This document shows, in pieces, positions 1 through 10,616 of a DNA stretch of 64,000 nt. Origin of the DNA: Isochrysis galbana (Eukaryota > Haptophyta > Isochrysidales > Isochrysidaceae). The position numbers and the translations under genes were made by a program. Location: the NCBI GenBank assembly GCA_018136815.1, contig CM030935.1, positions 5,261,921 through 5,325,920 on the forward strand, written 5' to 3'. The stretch's first letter is position 1. Each line of letters opens with the position of its first letter. The notes under the pieces were generated by a model. It was not told the DNA's origin. It was given only the letters and a program-made list of their open reading frames with translations, and searched no databases.

Positions 1-190
1 CAGACAACAACGGACGACGATCAAAGGGCGATCTGTCGGCGATCTTGTCTGGAACGGGAATCGCACCATAACGGAATCGAGGGGCAATCTTGCTACGCAG
101 GATTCCAAGAGACCTACCAAATAAGACAAAAGGAGTGCGATGTGCCTAAGGGGGAGATGCGAAGAGGTCGCAAATTAAACCTGATTGCCC
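1..190. repeat. Dispersed repeat, inverted partner at 54170-54432
   Basis: The stretch contains ACGATCAAAGGGCGATCTG, a CATAACGGAA segment, GGGGCAATCTTGC and later GAAGAGGTCGCAAATTAAACC. Read on the opposite strand, 54170-54432 shows the same words in the same order with moderate divergence. This is a dispersed repeat of about 200-260 bp, probably an end of a transposon. No coding capacity is apparent. Confidence 0.6.
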
Positions 191-639
191 CCAGAAGCAG
201 ATAAAGAACCGCAGGGGAGATAGCAAATTAAACCTATCTGCGAGGCGCCTGGGAGGAAGAAAGGTGGGGAAACTTCCCTTCTCTTTCGAGAGGAAGAGAG
301 AGGGCGCTCCACAACCCACGATCCCATGCATCCAAGCGAAGCTTTTGACCGAGAACGAGAACGAGAGAATTATAACGATAAATACCGAACGACGAAGAGA
401 AGAGCGAAGCCTAACGAGTGTCGATTCGCGAATGCGACACCCCCCTGCTAGGATCGAGCGTCCCGCGAGGAAATGAAGAGAACCTAACGGACATCGGAGA
501 GCTCCAAGCAAGCCACGAGAAAGGCAGAAGAGCAATCCTGAACGAGACCGAATGAGCCAAGAGCGAAGAGCGAATAAATCCGAAGAGCGAATGAAACAAT
601 AAATCGAGAAGTTACGAATTACGAACAACGAACAATCGA
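191..639. other. Non-coding repeat-like DNA
   Basis: No credible gene. The DNA continues the purine-rich, GA-heavy style of the flanking repeats and contains a second GCAAATTAAACC word near 225. It is probably part of the same mobile-element-derived block. Confidence 0.4.
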
Positions 640-905
640 GGACCGATGAGAACGCGGAACGACAAGAATCGAGAATCGAGAGCGAGAAACGAAGAACGCG
701 GAACGACGAGAATCGAGAATCGAAGAACGAGAAACGAAGAACGCGGAACGACGAGAATCGAGAATCGAGAGCGAGAAACGAAGAACGCGGAACGACGAGA
801 ATCGAGAATCGAGAATCGAAGAACGAACGACGAAGAACGCGGAACGACGAGAATCGAGAATCGAGAATCGAAGAACGAACGACGAACGGCGAACGACGAA
901 CTATA
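640..905. repeat. Tandem GAATCGA / GAACGACGAGAATCGA repeat
   Basis: Imperfect tandem array built from GAACGCGGAACGACGAGAATCGAG-type units, each carrying one to three GAATCGA sub-repeats, in about five units of 50-65 bp. Reading frames crossing it on either strand (Arg/Ser/Glu-rich) are artefacts of the repeat. Confidence 0.75.
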
Positions 906-1499
906 AGAATAGTGCGCGACGATCGAAGAGACAGGAAGTACCACACCCGTCCGGACGATAAAGTGTAGAATCGGCGGCCGGCGCGGCAGACCGCAGGACT
1001 CAACGCTGCAACCCATCCTCTTCTCTCTTTTACGAGAGTTTTACCTGGATGTTTGGGTGGTGTGGCGGCACCCAAGTTACAACGCGGCATCCCCTGTGCT
1101 CCAAGATATCAAAAGTCGAGCGACCAACGGCGAAAGGCGGCGAGATAGTACGATAGCATCGAGCACGTCACGCGCAAGCTAAACGACGAGGTTCGGGGGT
1201 CTCCTGACAGAGCGCAGCGAAAGGGGAGGGAGATCCATCCTCCGTGGCTGAAAACTGGCAAAGCGGAACGACAGCGGAAAAGGAAACGAAACTGCGAGTG
1301 ACCGGAATGGCCGGAGACGCGGCGACCAACGTGTAAGCCGTCTGAAAAGAACGGGACGCGGCAGCCGGAAGAGAGTCGGACGAAAATAGAGCAGGCTGAG
1401 AACGGAACAATCGACGGAATGCGCGTTGTACGACGGAGGGCATAGTTGCGAATACCCCTTCGTCAGCGAGCGAGTCTCCCGGCTCCTGTGATGGCCTGG

Positions 1500-1930
1500 C
1501 TTAGACTTAGAGGCATGGGGGCGGAGAGATCGGCGAGAGTTAGAATGTAATCCTTCGGGGGCCATCATAGACGGCCGTCCCTCCCAAGTATTATAGCTTT
1601 TGCCTGCGGTGGTATAGTTGCCACCCTTGGCGCGGCGAGGCTTGCGGCGCGAGTCCGTAGACTCGGATGACCCATCGGACTCCGAGTCGCTGGTCGGCGA
1701 AGAGTTAGATGAACGCGGGCTAGAGACCGGAGACGAGGACGAGGAGGACGAAGAAGTAGGGGAGCTATAGCGGCGGCGGCGGCGGTCCTTCTTCTTGTCT
1801 TTATGAGCCTTTTTAGATTTCGATGAAGAGCGAGGGAGCGGCGGTGGCGGCGGCAAAACAACTTCGCCGCCATCGTCGGATGGAGGTGGGGGCGGGCTGG
1901 TTGCCTGGACTGGAGCGGGAGGGAGTCGGC
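1500..1930 (-). pseudogene. Pro- then Ser/Arg/Lys-rich coding-like fragment
   Basis: On the minus strand a frame open across about 1930-1560 encodes a proline cluster, a Lys/Arg block (KSKKAHKDKKKDRRRRR) and a Ser-rich block. This resembles an SR-type basic region or the basic region of a retroelement gag. Further downstream the frame turns into low-quality sequence. It abuts the 5' edge of the LINE, so it may be the 3' part of a gene or element the LINE entered. No domain is recognised. Confidence 0.25.
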
Positions 1931-4900
1931 CCCGCTCGATCGCGTTGGTGACCGCCCTAGCGCAAGCGAGACTAGGAGGGATCCATGTTCTGTACGCGCA
2001 AGAACTACACCATTACAGCGATGGGTGGCACCTAAGGGTGCAAGGTTTGGCCCGGTCCCTTGGCTGGGACTGGTTTCAATCCCCCGCGTCTAGGGGCGAC
2101 CCTGGGAGCGGAGTGGCGGTAGCCATTAGAAGAGACAGAAGCGACGTAGTAGTAGAATCTTGGTCGGTAGTTATCCCGGGAAGGCTGGTAGTAGTAAAGG
2201 CTAATTTCGGACATGAAACAATATCTTTCGCCTCGGTGTATCTAAATGCTAGACCTAGTAAGCGTAAAGAAGAAATCAAAGTCCTTCATGAGACATCGGA
2301 AATACTTTCTCACACAATTATAGCGGGCGATTTCAATTGCGTGGAGAACATACATAGAGACACCCGGCCCATCGCGGGGGCGACCCCCTATGCAAATACG
2401 GGAGGCAGAGCCCTCACGAGGGCGATTGCCTCGCATGGGCTCACTGACGTCCAACTGCTGGTTAATCCGGGCATAAAAGAGCAATACACGAGGTGCGGGC
2501 ACCAGACCCACACGAGAATAGATCGAGTATACGCCGCAGAATACTACTCCACGTGGAGATGGCATAAGGCATACATAGATCTTAAACTTTTCACGGGCCT
2601 GGCGGCGTCGGACCACCACCCGGTGGTAGCGACTTTTGCTACCGCCCCCCCACGACGGGCAACGGAAATAGATGCCAAGATACCTTTGGAGGTATTAGAC
2701 GACCCGGAGACCCGGGAGATGATCAGCCTCCTCTGGAGGAGACTCTACCCAGCCCCTCCGGGAGAGGACGTAGGGGACAAGTTAACCACTTGGACGGAAT
2801 TCAAAAGGAAGGTATCTTCGATACTCCTCGCGAAGGCGGTTGAGCTTCGCAGACGACAGAGGTACGCGCAAGCGGAAATCGACGCGGTGGCGGATGCTAG
2901 AAAAGCCCAAATGGAGGCGACCCCCGGGACGACCCGGTCGGACATCATAGCGGAACTGAACCGCAAAGTAGTCGACAAAAGACGTACCTTCTCACCCGCC
3001 CCGTCATTAGCGGAGAAAATCATAAGGGCGGAAGAGCTTGTTACAAAGCAATTTTTTAAGAGATTCACGCCTAGACACGCTAGCGGCGACATCCCGGCGA
3101 TGTACGCTGGAGTGAGATGGGAAGACCCGCAACCGGCCCTAGATGAAGACAAAGTAGCAACCGACGACACCGCGATTCTGGCCTCGTTACGGGGCTACTA
3201 TGTATGGCTTTTCAGCGAAAAGATCTCTCAAGGCGCGGAGCCCCTCCTTCACGCGCTAAGGCAACGTCAGATACCGACGGGTCATAGGTCCTTCTTGGAC
3301 AAGCCCATAGGATATTCGGAGATCATCCGTGCTATACGGCAAATGGCGAAAGGTAAATCCGCGGGGCCGGACGGCATACCAATGGAGTTCTATCAAAGCT
3401 TTGAAAAGCTAGCGGCCCCGCGCCTGATGGACATGTTTCACGAAGCCTACCGGTCGGGGGCATTACCGGAGGACACGTGCTCGGGTGATATAGCCCTGCT
3501 CTATAAAAAAGGGGACGCCAGGGACCCGAGGAACTATAGACCAATAACGTTGCTCCAAACGGACTACAAAATCCTCGCCAGGATCCTAGCTAACAGACTC
3601 AAAAAAACGATACATACGATCATCTCCAGGGAGCAAGTGGGCTTTGTGCCTAGGAGGATGATAGGCGAAGCCACCCATTTGCTAAAGTTAGTGCAAGCAT
3701 ACTTGGAAGACGCAGACGAAGAGGGATTAGCCCTGGCGATAGACTGGGAGAAAGCTTTCGATAGAGTCAGCTGGGATTATTATCATAAAGCGATACAGGC
3801 ATTGGGCTTCGGCCCCGGTTACTCTAGATGGCTAACACTATTAACTAACGCGGATTCCCTTCCGATCAGATGGATCAAGGCCAATGGTAGACGCAGCAAT
3901 CCCTTCACGATACATTGCGGCATGCCCCAAGGGTGCCCGCTATCGCCCCTAGCTTTTCTCTTAGTGGCCGAAGGCCTAACACGACTAGTCAACGCCGACC
4001 CTGAGATGAAGGGAATCACAATAGGACCTAGAGAGTTAAGGCTTTCGCAGTTTGCCGACGACACGCAAATTTTAGCGAGCTCTTTCGAGTCACTGGAGAG
4101 GGCGATGCACATCTTAGAGACATATGGAACCGCCACCGGGGCTAGGGTGAACAAAAACAAGAGTATACTAATAAGAATGGGATCGCTTACAGGGGCGCAG
4201 GTCCCCGAGACGCTAACTTATCTTAAAAACTCGGCGAAGGCGAGTATGCGACCATTCTAGGAGTCCCTTTCTGGGAAGGGCTAGAAAACGACTCCTTCTG
4301 GGAGAAGCTATACGCGAAGCTTAAGAAAAAGGTCGCAACATGGAGAGGTCTGAAGAGTCTCTCCATTCACGGGAGGACGCTGCTAGTGAACTTCATAATC
4401 TACGGGACGCCGAGATATTGGCTATCCACGTCCACTCCTCCGGCATGGTTCATGGAGGCCATTGACTCGGACGTTCAAACTATATTGTGGGATAGGTCTC
4501 CCCGACTTCAGGTGGATGAGCTAGGCTCCTCGCAAGAGGGTCGGAAATGGATAACCCTTCCGGCATATCCGAGGGTAGGCACAAGCGAAGACGGGCCCCT
4601 ATTGGGGGTCGGACTACTTCCCATGGCCGAACACACGAGGGCGCTCCAAGCGATATGGATAGTCCGATATCTTAACCCGTCAATGGCGGAATGGAAGATA
4701 GTCTTGGATCAATGGTTCAGCCGCACCCCCTTAGGGCGAGCGGCGGTCTTTTCGAAGGTCGACTCGAAGAGCCTCACGGCTAGCATTCGCGGCAATAACA
4801 CGCTCCCGGCATTCTGGAAGCACGCGCTGGAAAACTTCAGAAGGATCAACTTCCTTAGGGGAGAAATCACACGAGAAGGCACTCAGGGCTCCCCGATATG

Positions 4901-6300
4901 GCACAATCTTTTCCACAAGCCTCCGGCTATCCATCACTCACATAGGTCGAAATGGGAGTCTCTACAGACAGTTATTGTTCACAACACCATAAACCCGGAT
5001 ACGGGGGACGTTTACACTATGGAAGAATGCGCGGCTTACTTGCCGGACGGAGAACGTTGGATACGCCATAGGGGAAATTACATATCGGTAGGCCCCTTTC
5101 TTAAGTCATGGGAAAAGATTTCTGAGTGGACGAGATCAAGACTAATACATACCACTTTCGATTATATGAACCTTCTTAAAAAACAAGCGAAGACTCCGCC
5201 CCCGGCTCCAGAGGAGCAAGAGATACTCCCTCAGGAAGATCCGGACGCACACGATCTAGGCGAGATCCTAGTCGATATAGACCATAACTTTTATCTGCGC
5301 CGAAGAGGCGACTACCACAAGGTCCAGCTCAATGTCATGGGAGAGCCCCACATCCACGAGCGGATTAGCCCGCAACTACTGCCCGACGAACTATACACCC
5401 CGCTGAAGTGGGGACATGCGTACGACGGCCCGGCGGAAACGGCGTACCCGTTACCTCAAGAATACATGCTAAAAGGCACGCGTACAACACTAGAGGAAGT
5501 AAGTGTCAGGGACTTGACTAAAGCGTTCCTCGCTTTGAGGAAAACCAAAACACAAAAATCCACACTAAGATGGGAAAAAAGGTTACCGGTCCTCTCGGGA
5601 AAGTGGAAACAAATATCGCAATTATACAAATATAACCTTTTGACGCCTAGAGACTCTTACTTGCATTTCAAACATGTCCTACATAGGAGGTTAGCTACAG
5701 CGAACCGCTTTGCTGACGATCCAACATGCCGCTTTTGCGGCATAGCCCCTGAAAGCTCCACTCACCTGGCATCATGCATCGCGACGGAGCCCATCTTTGA
5801 ATTCATAGAAGGACTTCTGGGGATTAGCCTCAGGCCGGGATCCGAAACAGCCCAACGACTTTTCTGCTATCAAGTGGACAGACCGCACCCCTCCTCGGGA
5901 TACCTAGGCATCCTGGCGTGGAGGTACATCCTAACTGACTTTTATAACATCCAATATGGCAACGCGGACGGCAGGTCCGTTAGGTCGATCTTAAGAGCGA
6001 TCCTTGCGAGATACCACCTATTAGTAACGGCGAAAGTCGGGTTCTTTCTGAGGCTGAAAAAACAACGAGAGAATATGGGGCTACACGCCCCGAGTAACAA
6101 ACACTTTAAGAAATTGATAAGTCCGCTCTACACGGTGGACCAGGAGTTCAACCTAGAAGCATCGGAAGACCTCCTGCAGGCGGCGGGAGGGCTAGACATC
6201 CGTAACATCACCTAAGGCACTTAATACCGCGTCTTAGAAGAAAACGAGGAGGATATCAATAAAGATCCCACGAAATACAATAGAAGGCAACCCGAATCAA
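1890..6300 (+). mobile_element. LINE-type non-LTR retrotransposon
   Basis: An apurinic-type endonuclease, a reverse transcriptase and a C-terminal CCHC-type zinc motif lie in order on one strand, the organisation of L1-like LINEs. The 3' untranslated part after the stop at 6215 holds AATAAA near 6260. The 5' limit is placed near 1890, where the frame enters antisense of a Pro/Ser-rich sequence and the first endonuclease strand reads WTGAGG instead of the usual WNxNG. This suggests 5' truncation, as is common for LINEs, or decay. A deleted relative lies at 51380-51545 on the minus strand. Confidence 0.85.
1897..6215 (+). pseudogene. LINE ORF2: endonuclease / reverse transcriptase, one frameshift
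   Basis: The enzyme would nick target DNA and copy its own RNA at the nick. Endonuclease landmarks are QELH (near 2000), GDFNCV (near 2330), the TRID segment (near 2515) and ASDHHPV (near 2608). Reverse-transcriptase landmarks are KSAGPDGIP (near 3356), IDWEKAFDRVSWD (near 3740), GMPQGCPLSP (near 3920) and the catalytic FADD (near 4051). A Cys/His knuckle (CRFCG ... HLASC, near 5730-5775) closes the protein. The frame breaks at the A5 run 4225-4229: the first part stops at 4260, while the downstream frame continues without a gap through LGVPFWEG to 6215. One base is missing there. Apart from that break no other stop or shift is evident, so the copy is either young or misassembled at this run. 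Confidence 0.85.
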
Positions 6301-6960
6301 CACTAGCGTACAGGACGAATCACAGTCTCCAGCCCCCTTCTCTCCAACTCCCGGCCGAAGCAGCGCGCGCGGCCTCCCCGGAACCAGCTTCTCCGATAAA
6401 GAGGGAACTGGGAAAGGGGAAGGGGGTTGTCAGGGGTTAAGGTTGGGTAGTAGGGAGGTACACTAGCACACTGCCTCACGCCGCACGCGTAGCGGGGAAT
6501 TTTAAGAAGATTTTTTTTTTGTAGTTGAACTACGTAGTTGTAGTGCACTCGGGCCCGCCCCCCGAAACCGATGACCAAAACCAAAGAACTACGATGAGCG
6601 TAGTGGTAGTGGTAGTGGTAGTGGGAGTGAGAGTACATGGGGTAAAGATAGGCGATGGCGTGAGGCAGCATCGTAAGTGCGATGGGGCCCACAGAGCTAG
6701 CCGAAGCCGTAGTAGCCTGAATCTTCAAGAGTCTTTTTTTTGGTCTTTGGCACATATCACATGGATCTCGAGAAGACCCAGAGAGCAGGACTGAGCTCTT
6801 TGCTGTCCGACGAAAAGAAAACTCGCGACCCACGACATTTCCATCCTATTCCTTCTCTCTCCCTCGTCGCGATGCAGCCCTGATCCATCTCTCAGATGGC
6901 AGCCGCTGCTGGGTCAGGTACACCTGCCCTATAACTTTCATAAACAAGACTGTTTACTCT
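6216..6960. repeat. LINE 3' flank and dispersed ~190-bp repeat
   Basis: No gene is seen here. Positions about 6340-6530 (from CGGCCGAAGCAGCGCGCGCG to GGGGAATTTTAAGAAG) recur inverted at about 49390-49570, and a shorter piece recurs at 51325-51385 fused to a LINE fragment. Because the repeat follows LINE sequence at two of the three sites, it may be the tail of the LINE family or a preferred insertion neighbour. A TAGTGGTAG-type microsatellite lies at 6600-6630. Confidence 0.6.
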
Positions 6961-7034
6961 ATGAAATGGGATGGCCACGCGTGACGTTGGGTATAGCTGC
7001 CTCCGTCGAAACTTCTCGCCTCGGGACGTCGGAG

Positions 7035-7661
7035 ATGGCAGCCCTCAGCCTCCTCTCTGCAACGGCTGCATTTGTGGCCCCGGCAGTGCGACCCGCACTG
7101 GCGAACTCCGCCGTGCTCGTGCGTGCCTCGCACCCTGTTGCCTCCGCCGGCATCATCGCGCTCGACGGCCTAGTACCTGCGTTCGAGTCTTACGCGGATA
7201 TTTGGATTCCTACTCTGTTTGGCATTGGTGCACCCGACTTCCTCTACCACTGGGGCCATGGTGCCGCAATGTTTACCGCTCTCCTTACCATGGGAGGATA
7301 CGGCACCTATCTTGGTTGGCAGACTCGTCTGGGCAACGGCGATGACGTGCTCCCCCTCAACTTGGGCAAGGCGAACCGCGACATGCACAAGATCCTCATG
7401 CCTGTGATGACCTTCATCTTTTTGCTTGGCGGCCAAGGAGGCTTCGTCCTCCTGCGCGGTCAAGGGCAGCCGATTCTGCAATCGCCACACTCATCCACGG
7501 CTGTGATCGGTCTCCTCCTGCTCTTCGTGCAAGGTCTCATCGGCAAAACCATGGGCGACTCGCCTGAAGGCCGCACTCTGCATGCCTACTTGGGCTCCGC
7601 TACTATGCTCGCGCTCCTAGCCCATGCATTCTATGGTTTCCAGCTCGGCAATTCCTTCTGA
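7035..7661 (+). CDS. DUF4079-family plastid membrane protein
   Basis: Small polytopic protein of about 208 residues in the DUF4079 family of cyanobacteria and plastids; no biochemical function is established for the family. Four hydrophobic helices follow a conserved His-rich entry (YHWGHGAAMF): around residues 75-95, 130-150, 158-177 and 185-205 of this start. The chosen ATG at 7035 gives a short signal peptide followed at once by SATAAFVAP, an ASAFAP-type motif with Phe at the cleavage site, followed by a Pro/Ala/Arg transit stretch. That bipartite leader is known from algae with secondary red plastids. An upstream in-frame ATG at 6966 would mask the signal peptide and is less likely. The gene looks intact and intronless. 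Confidence 0.8.
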   Translation: MAALSLLSATAAFVAPAVRPALANSAVLVRASHPVASAGIIALDGLVPAFESYADIWIPTLFGIGAPDFLYHWGHGAAMFTALLTMGGYGTYLGWQTRLGNGDDVLPLNLGKANRDMHKILMPVMTFIFLLGGQGGFVLLRGQGQPILQSPHSSTAVIGLLLLFVQGLIGKTMGDSPEGRTLHAYLGSATMLALLAHAFYGFQLGNSF

Positions 7662-8206
7662 GTACTTGGCTTAAATCTGGAGCAAGTGTTGTTGTTGCTT
7701 GGCACATCCACTCTATTAGCAAGATTCTTGTGGGTGTCGGACATTTCACGGCTCTTCTTTGCTCATGGTCCTTGTTTGTACGCGTGCCGCACTGTGAGTT
7801 GCAGAGTATTGCAGAGTATGCGCTTACGAGCAGCCTGCTGTCATCAGCCTGGAGAATCGCCGGTAAGATCATCCATACTAGGAAGTACCATTGCCCCCGC
7901 TCCAAAACTCAAAACTCAAGAACTTGTACTTGTAGTACGTGATACCACCACCACCACTACTACTACTAATATAAGGCATACTACTATACACTTTATCTAG
8001 AAATACTAAAGTTAGAGCTAGAGCCGCTAGGCCTTGGCGTCTCACGCTGTGCCAAAATTCCGCAGATCGCACAGCTCTTCGTCGGAGCCAGAACAGTGTT
8101 TCCTGGTCCCAATCGCATTTCTGTTCATCCAACGAATCTTACACATGATGGCACGCAAGAACTCACACAACGAAGACGAGCACTACCTAACGCCCAGTAG
8201 CCAACG
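7662..8206. other. Intergenic, 3' region of the DUF4079 gene
   Basis: No gene is supported. It holds a short ACC/ACT triplet microsatellite at about 7946-7973. The two flanking genes converge here, so this stretch should contain both 3' untranslated regions. Confidence 0.4.
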
Positions 8207-8941
8207 TCAAACAACCCTCCTCCCGTGGTCTCCGCGTGGTGATTCTACTTCGGTGACTGTGTAGTGCGTGCGCCAATGTCGCAGCCGATCGCCGCTGCTC
8301 TCACTCACTCGCTGTCTAGGAATCGACGACCTGTCTCTGCTGAGCCGGCGTGAGTCCAAATAGTCCATCACAAACAAGGCAAGCGGAATAGTTAGGAAAG
8401 CGACGAGCATTAGAGCAAAGGGTAGACCATTGGCGTACTTGCCCTTACTGCGCCTGCAATGCTGCGCACAGCCGCCCCCTCCTGTGAAATTGTCGTCGTC
8501 ATCATCCCGAAAGAGGCGGCTTCGCCCACGACTGCGTGTCGCATTCTCCCCCCGCTTCGCCTCGGCATCTCTACTCTGCCCTAGTTTTGCGGTCGATCTG
8601 CGAGAATCCGCGTTATTGGGTATGCCCATGCTCCATTCCGATGAATTCATGCGCGAACGGCTCGGCTCCTCATTTGCGCTGCCCCGAAGCTGGATCCCGG
8701 CTGTGAGGGGGTCAGCAATGGACATCGCGCTGGCATTCGTGCTGCGAAGGTGCTCTCGGGCTTGCAGAGTGTGAGCAGTCGGGTGAGCGAGCCGCGGCGT
8801 GTCTGTGGACCTCGTGGGTACCCCAGCCCTGCTCCTCGGCATGCTGGGCAGTGGCGAGGCGGCAAGGATGATGAGCGGCCACGTGAAGAGAGGAGAGAAG
8901 GCATGCATCCCAAAGACGCGACGCCCGACGCTGGTGTTCAC
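8207..8941 (-). CDS. Hypothetical small membrane protein
   Basis: A 244-residue frame with a hydrophobic N-terminal segment (FTWPLIILAASPLP, about residues 19-32), a long polar Ser/Arg-rich middle, an acidic DDDDD patch near residue 147, and a clear membrane segment (LPFALMLVAFLTIPLALFV, about residues 173-191) before a basic tail. I recognise no family. The single internal membrane span with an Arg-rich tail suggests an anchored protein. The N-terminal segment could be a signal peptide, or the true start could be internal. Splicing is possible. It is kept because the composition and the membrane span look selected. Confidence 0.4.
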   Translation of the reverse strand: MNTSVGRRVFGMHAFSPLFTWPLIILAASPLPSMPRSRAGVPTRSTDTPRLAHPTAHTLQAREHLRSTNASAMSIADPLTAGIQLRGSANEEPSRSRMNSSEWSMGIPNNADSRRSTAKLGQSRDAEAKRGENATRSRGRSRLFRDDDDDNFTGGGGCAQHCRRSKGKYANGLPFALMLVAFLTIPLALFVMDYLDSRRLSRDRSSIPRQRVSESSGDRLRHWRTHYTVTEVESPRGDHGRRVV

Positions 8942-9413
8942 CGTCGGTGAGGAGAGGAGGCGCCTGTCTTCCTAACTCTCCTAACTCTCCTTTCTTCTCT
9001 CTTTTACTCGTAGAGCGGCTCCAGAGTATTCAAATCGACACATCGACTTCTCTCTCTAGTCTCTACTCCTAGGTCTCGAAGGAACGAGCTTTTTTTTTTC
9101 ATAGATGGTAAGAAACGGGAAACGGGGCATGTCCATCATGCTCAAGTGCTCAAGGACAGTCTCTACCGTATTCTTGCGGGAAGCAGGCAGCCCAAACCTG
9201 TGACCTGTGAGCGTGAGCTCGCCGCTGAAAAAAGTATTTTGCAGTGGTTGTGCGTGTGCACTTGCACTTGTGTGTAACAGTAACAAAGCGCCGGTCGTGC
9301 GGGGGTTGAGGAGGGGGAGGGAGAGGGGGAGGGAAGGGGGAGTCGTGTGTGACTTATTGTGATTTGACCGCTTGACCTTTTCGGACAAACATGGATGCAA
9401 GATTCCGTCAGGG
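8942..9413. other. Intergenic
   Basis: No gene is supported. It contains short TCTCCTAACTCTCC repeats near 8971-8990 and a G-rich purine tract near 9301-9340. Confidence 0.4.
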
Positions 9414-10019
9414 TCCGGAACCTAGGTGGGAAAAACACAGCCAAAAGTTTTCCAAACACAGCAAAAACAGGCTGTTTTTGGCTATCATAGAAACACAGCC
9501 AAAAATAACAGTCCAAAACACAGTGATACCGAGGGGCGCCTCCCCCTGCGCCACTTGCGCGACGCTACCTACTTGCTACTTGCTACTTGTCTAACTAAAA
9601 GTACGGTTACTCTGATTTTGATTGTTGATTGGCGGAGATTGGAGATTGGGAAGAGCAAGTGACAAGTGAGCCATCAATATTAATTGATACGCGCGCGCAC
9701 GCGCGCACACGCGCACACATGCACACGCAATCGCGCGCACGCGCGCTGAGCGCGCGTGCGCGTCCTACGCCCTACGCGCCGCAGCGCCCTACGCGCCGCA
9801 GCGCCCTACGCGCCGCAGCGCCCTACGCGCCGCAGCGCCGCAGCTCACAGAGCCGCTGCGCCGCTGCATGGCGCTGTCACGAGTGGGCGCACCCGCCCGT
9901 ACCCGTACAAACACGGTACCTAAAATGGGGGGGGTTTGAAAAACGGTAAAAACGGGCTGTTTTTTGCCCTCGTAGAAACACGAAACACGGTAAACACGGG
10001 TTTCCCACCTAGGGTCCGG
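9414..10019. mobile_element. Candidate MITE-like element with inverted ends
   Basis: The left end reads GGTCCGGAACCTAGGTGGGA and the right end, inverted, reads TCCGGACCCTAGGTGGGA, about 600 bp apart. Just inside each end lies a related GGCTGTTTTTxG...GTAGAAACAC word. The interior holds GCGC/ACGC alternating purine-pyrimidine DNA (9689-9760) and a 17-bp tandem repeat (CCCTACGCGCCGCAGCG, about four copies at 9772-9838). There is no transposase frame. A clear target-site duplication was not found, so this stays a candidate non-autonomous element. Confidence 0.45.
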
Positions 10020-10616
10020 AAGAAGTAGAATCTAGTAGAAGAGAACCCTTCACCGGCTTCCTCCGCGGCCTTCCGCCCACGGTCGGAAAATGTAGCACCC
10101 CTCCATCCCAAGTTTCAAGTTTGAAAACTTAAATTTTAGTGATTGATGATTGACTGATCGATTCTTTCAGCTCGACTGCTCTGAAGATAGGCCGCTCGCC
10201 ACTCGGGCTCGGGCTTGCTGAGGAAAGAAAGGAGAAAGCGATAGGGAAAGGCGGAGGACGGTGGCGGGCTAGGACTAGCTTTTCAAGGTGAATTAAGGGT
10301 AAAGCTAAATAAAGGGCAGCGCACATATATGAATATGAATTTGATGTGTGATGTGTAACAATAGGCAATACGGCTTTCTTGCTGCACCTCTTGCCCTGGC
10401 CTTTTGCTGGTTGTTGTCCTTGTACTTTTATATTATGAAACACGATTCTTTGACATGTGACTGGCCGTGTCGGTAGCACTCTTGTCGTCAGCCAGCTAGA
10501 TTCTGATGCGAAGGCCATCTCATATCGAATCCCCTCCGCTGCATTCATTCAATCCAAATATGCCCATTTTGCCGACGCGCCCTCGCTCACTTACTCCACG
10601 CTTTAGTCTCCTACTC
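10020..10616. other. Intergenic, downstream of the copper-protein gene
   Basis: No gene is supported. The minus-strand gene ends at 10617, so the right part is its 3' untranslated region. AT content is higher at 10290-10350. Confidence 0.4.
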
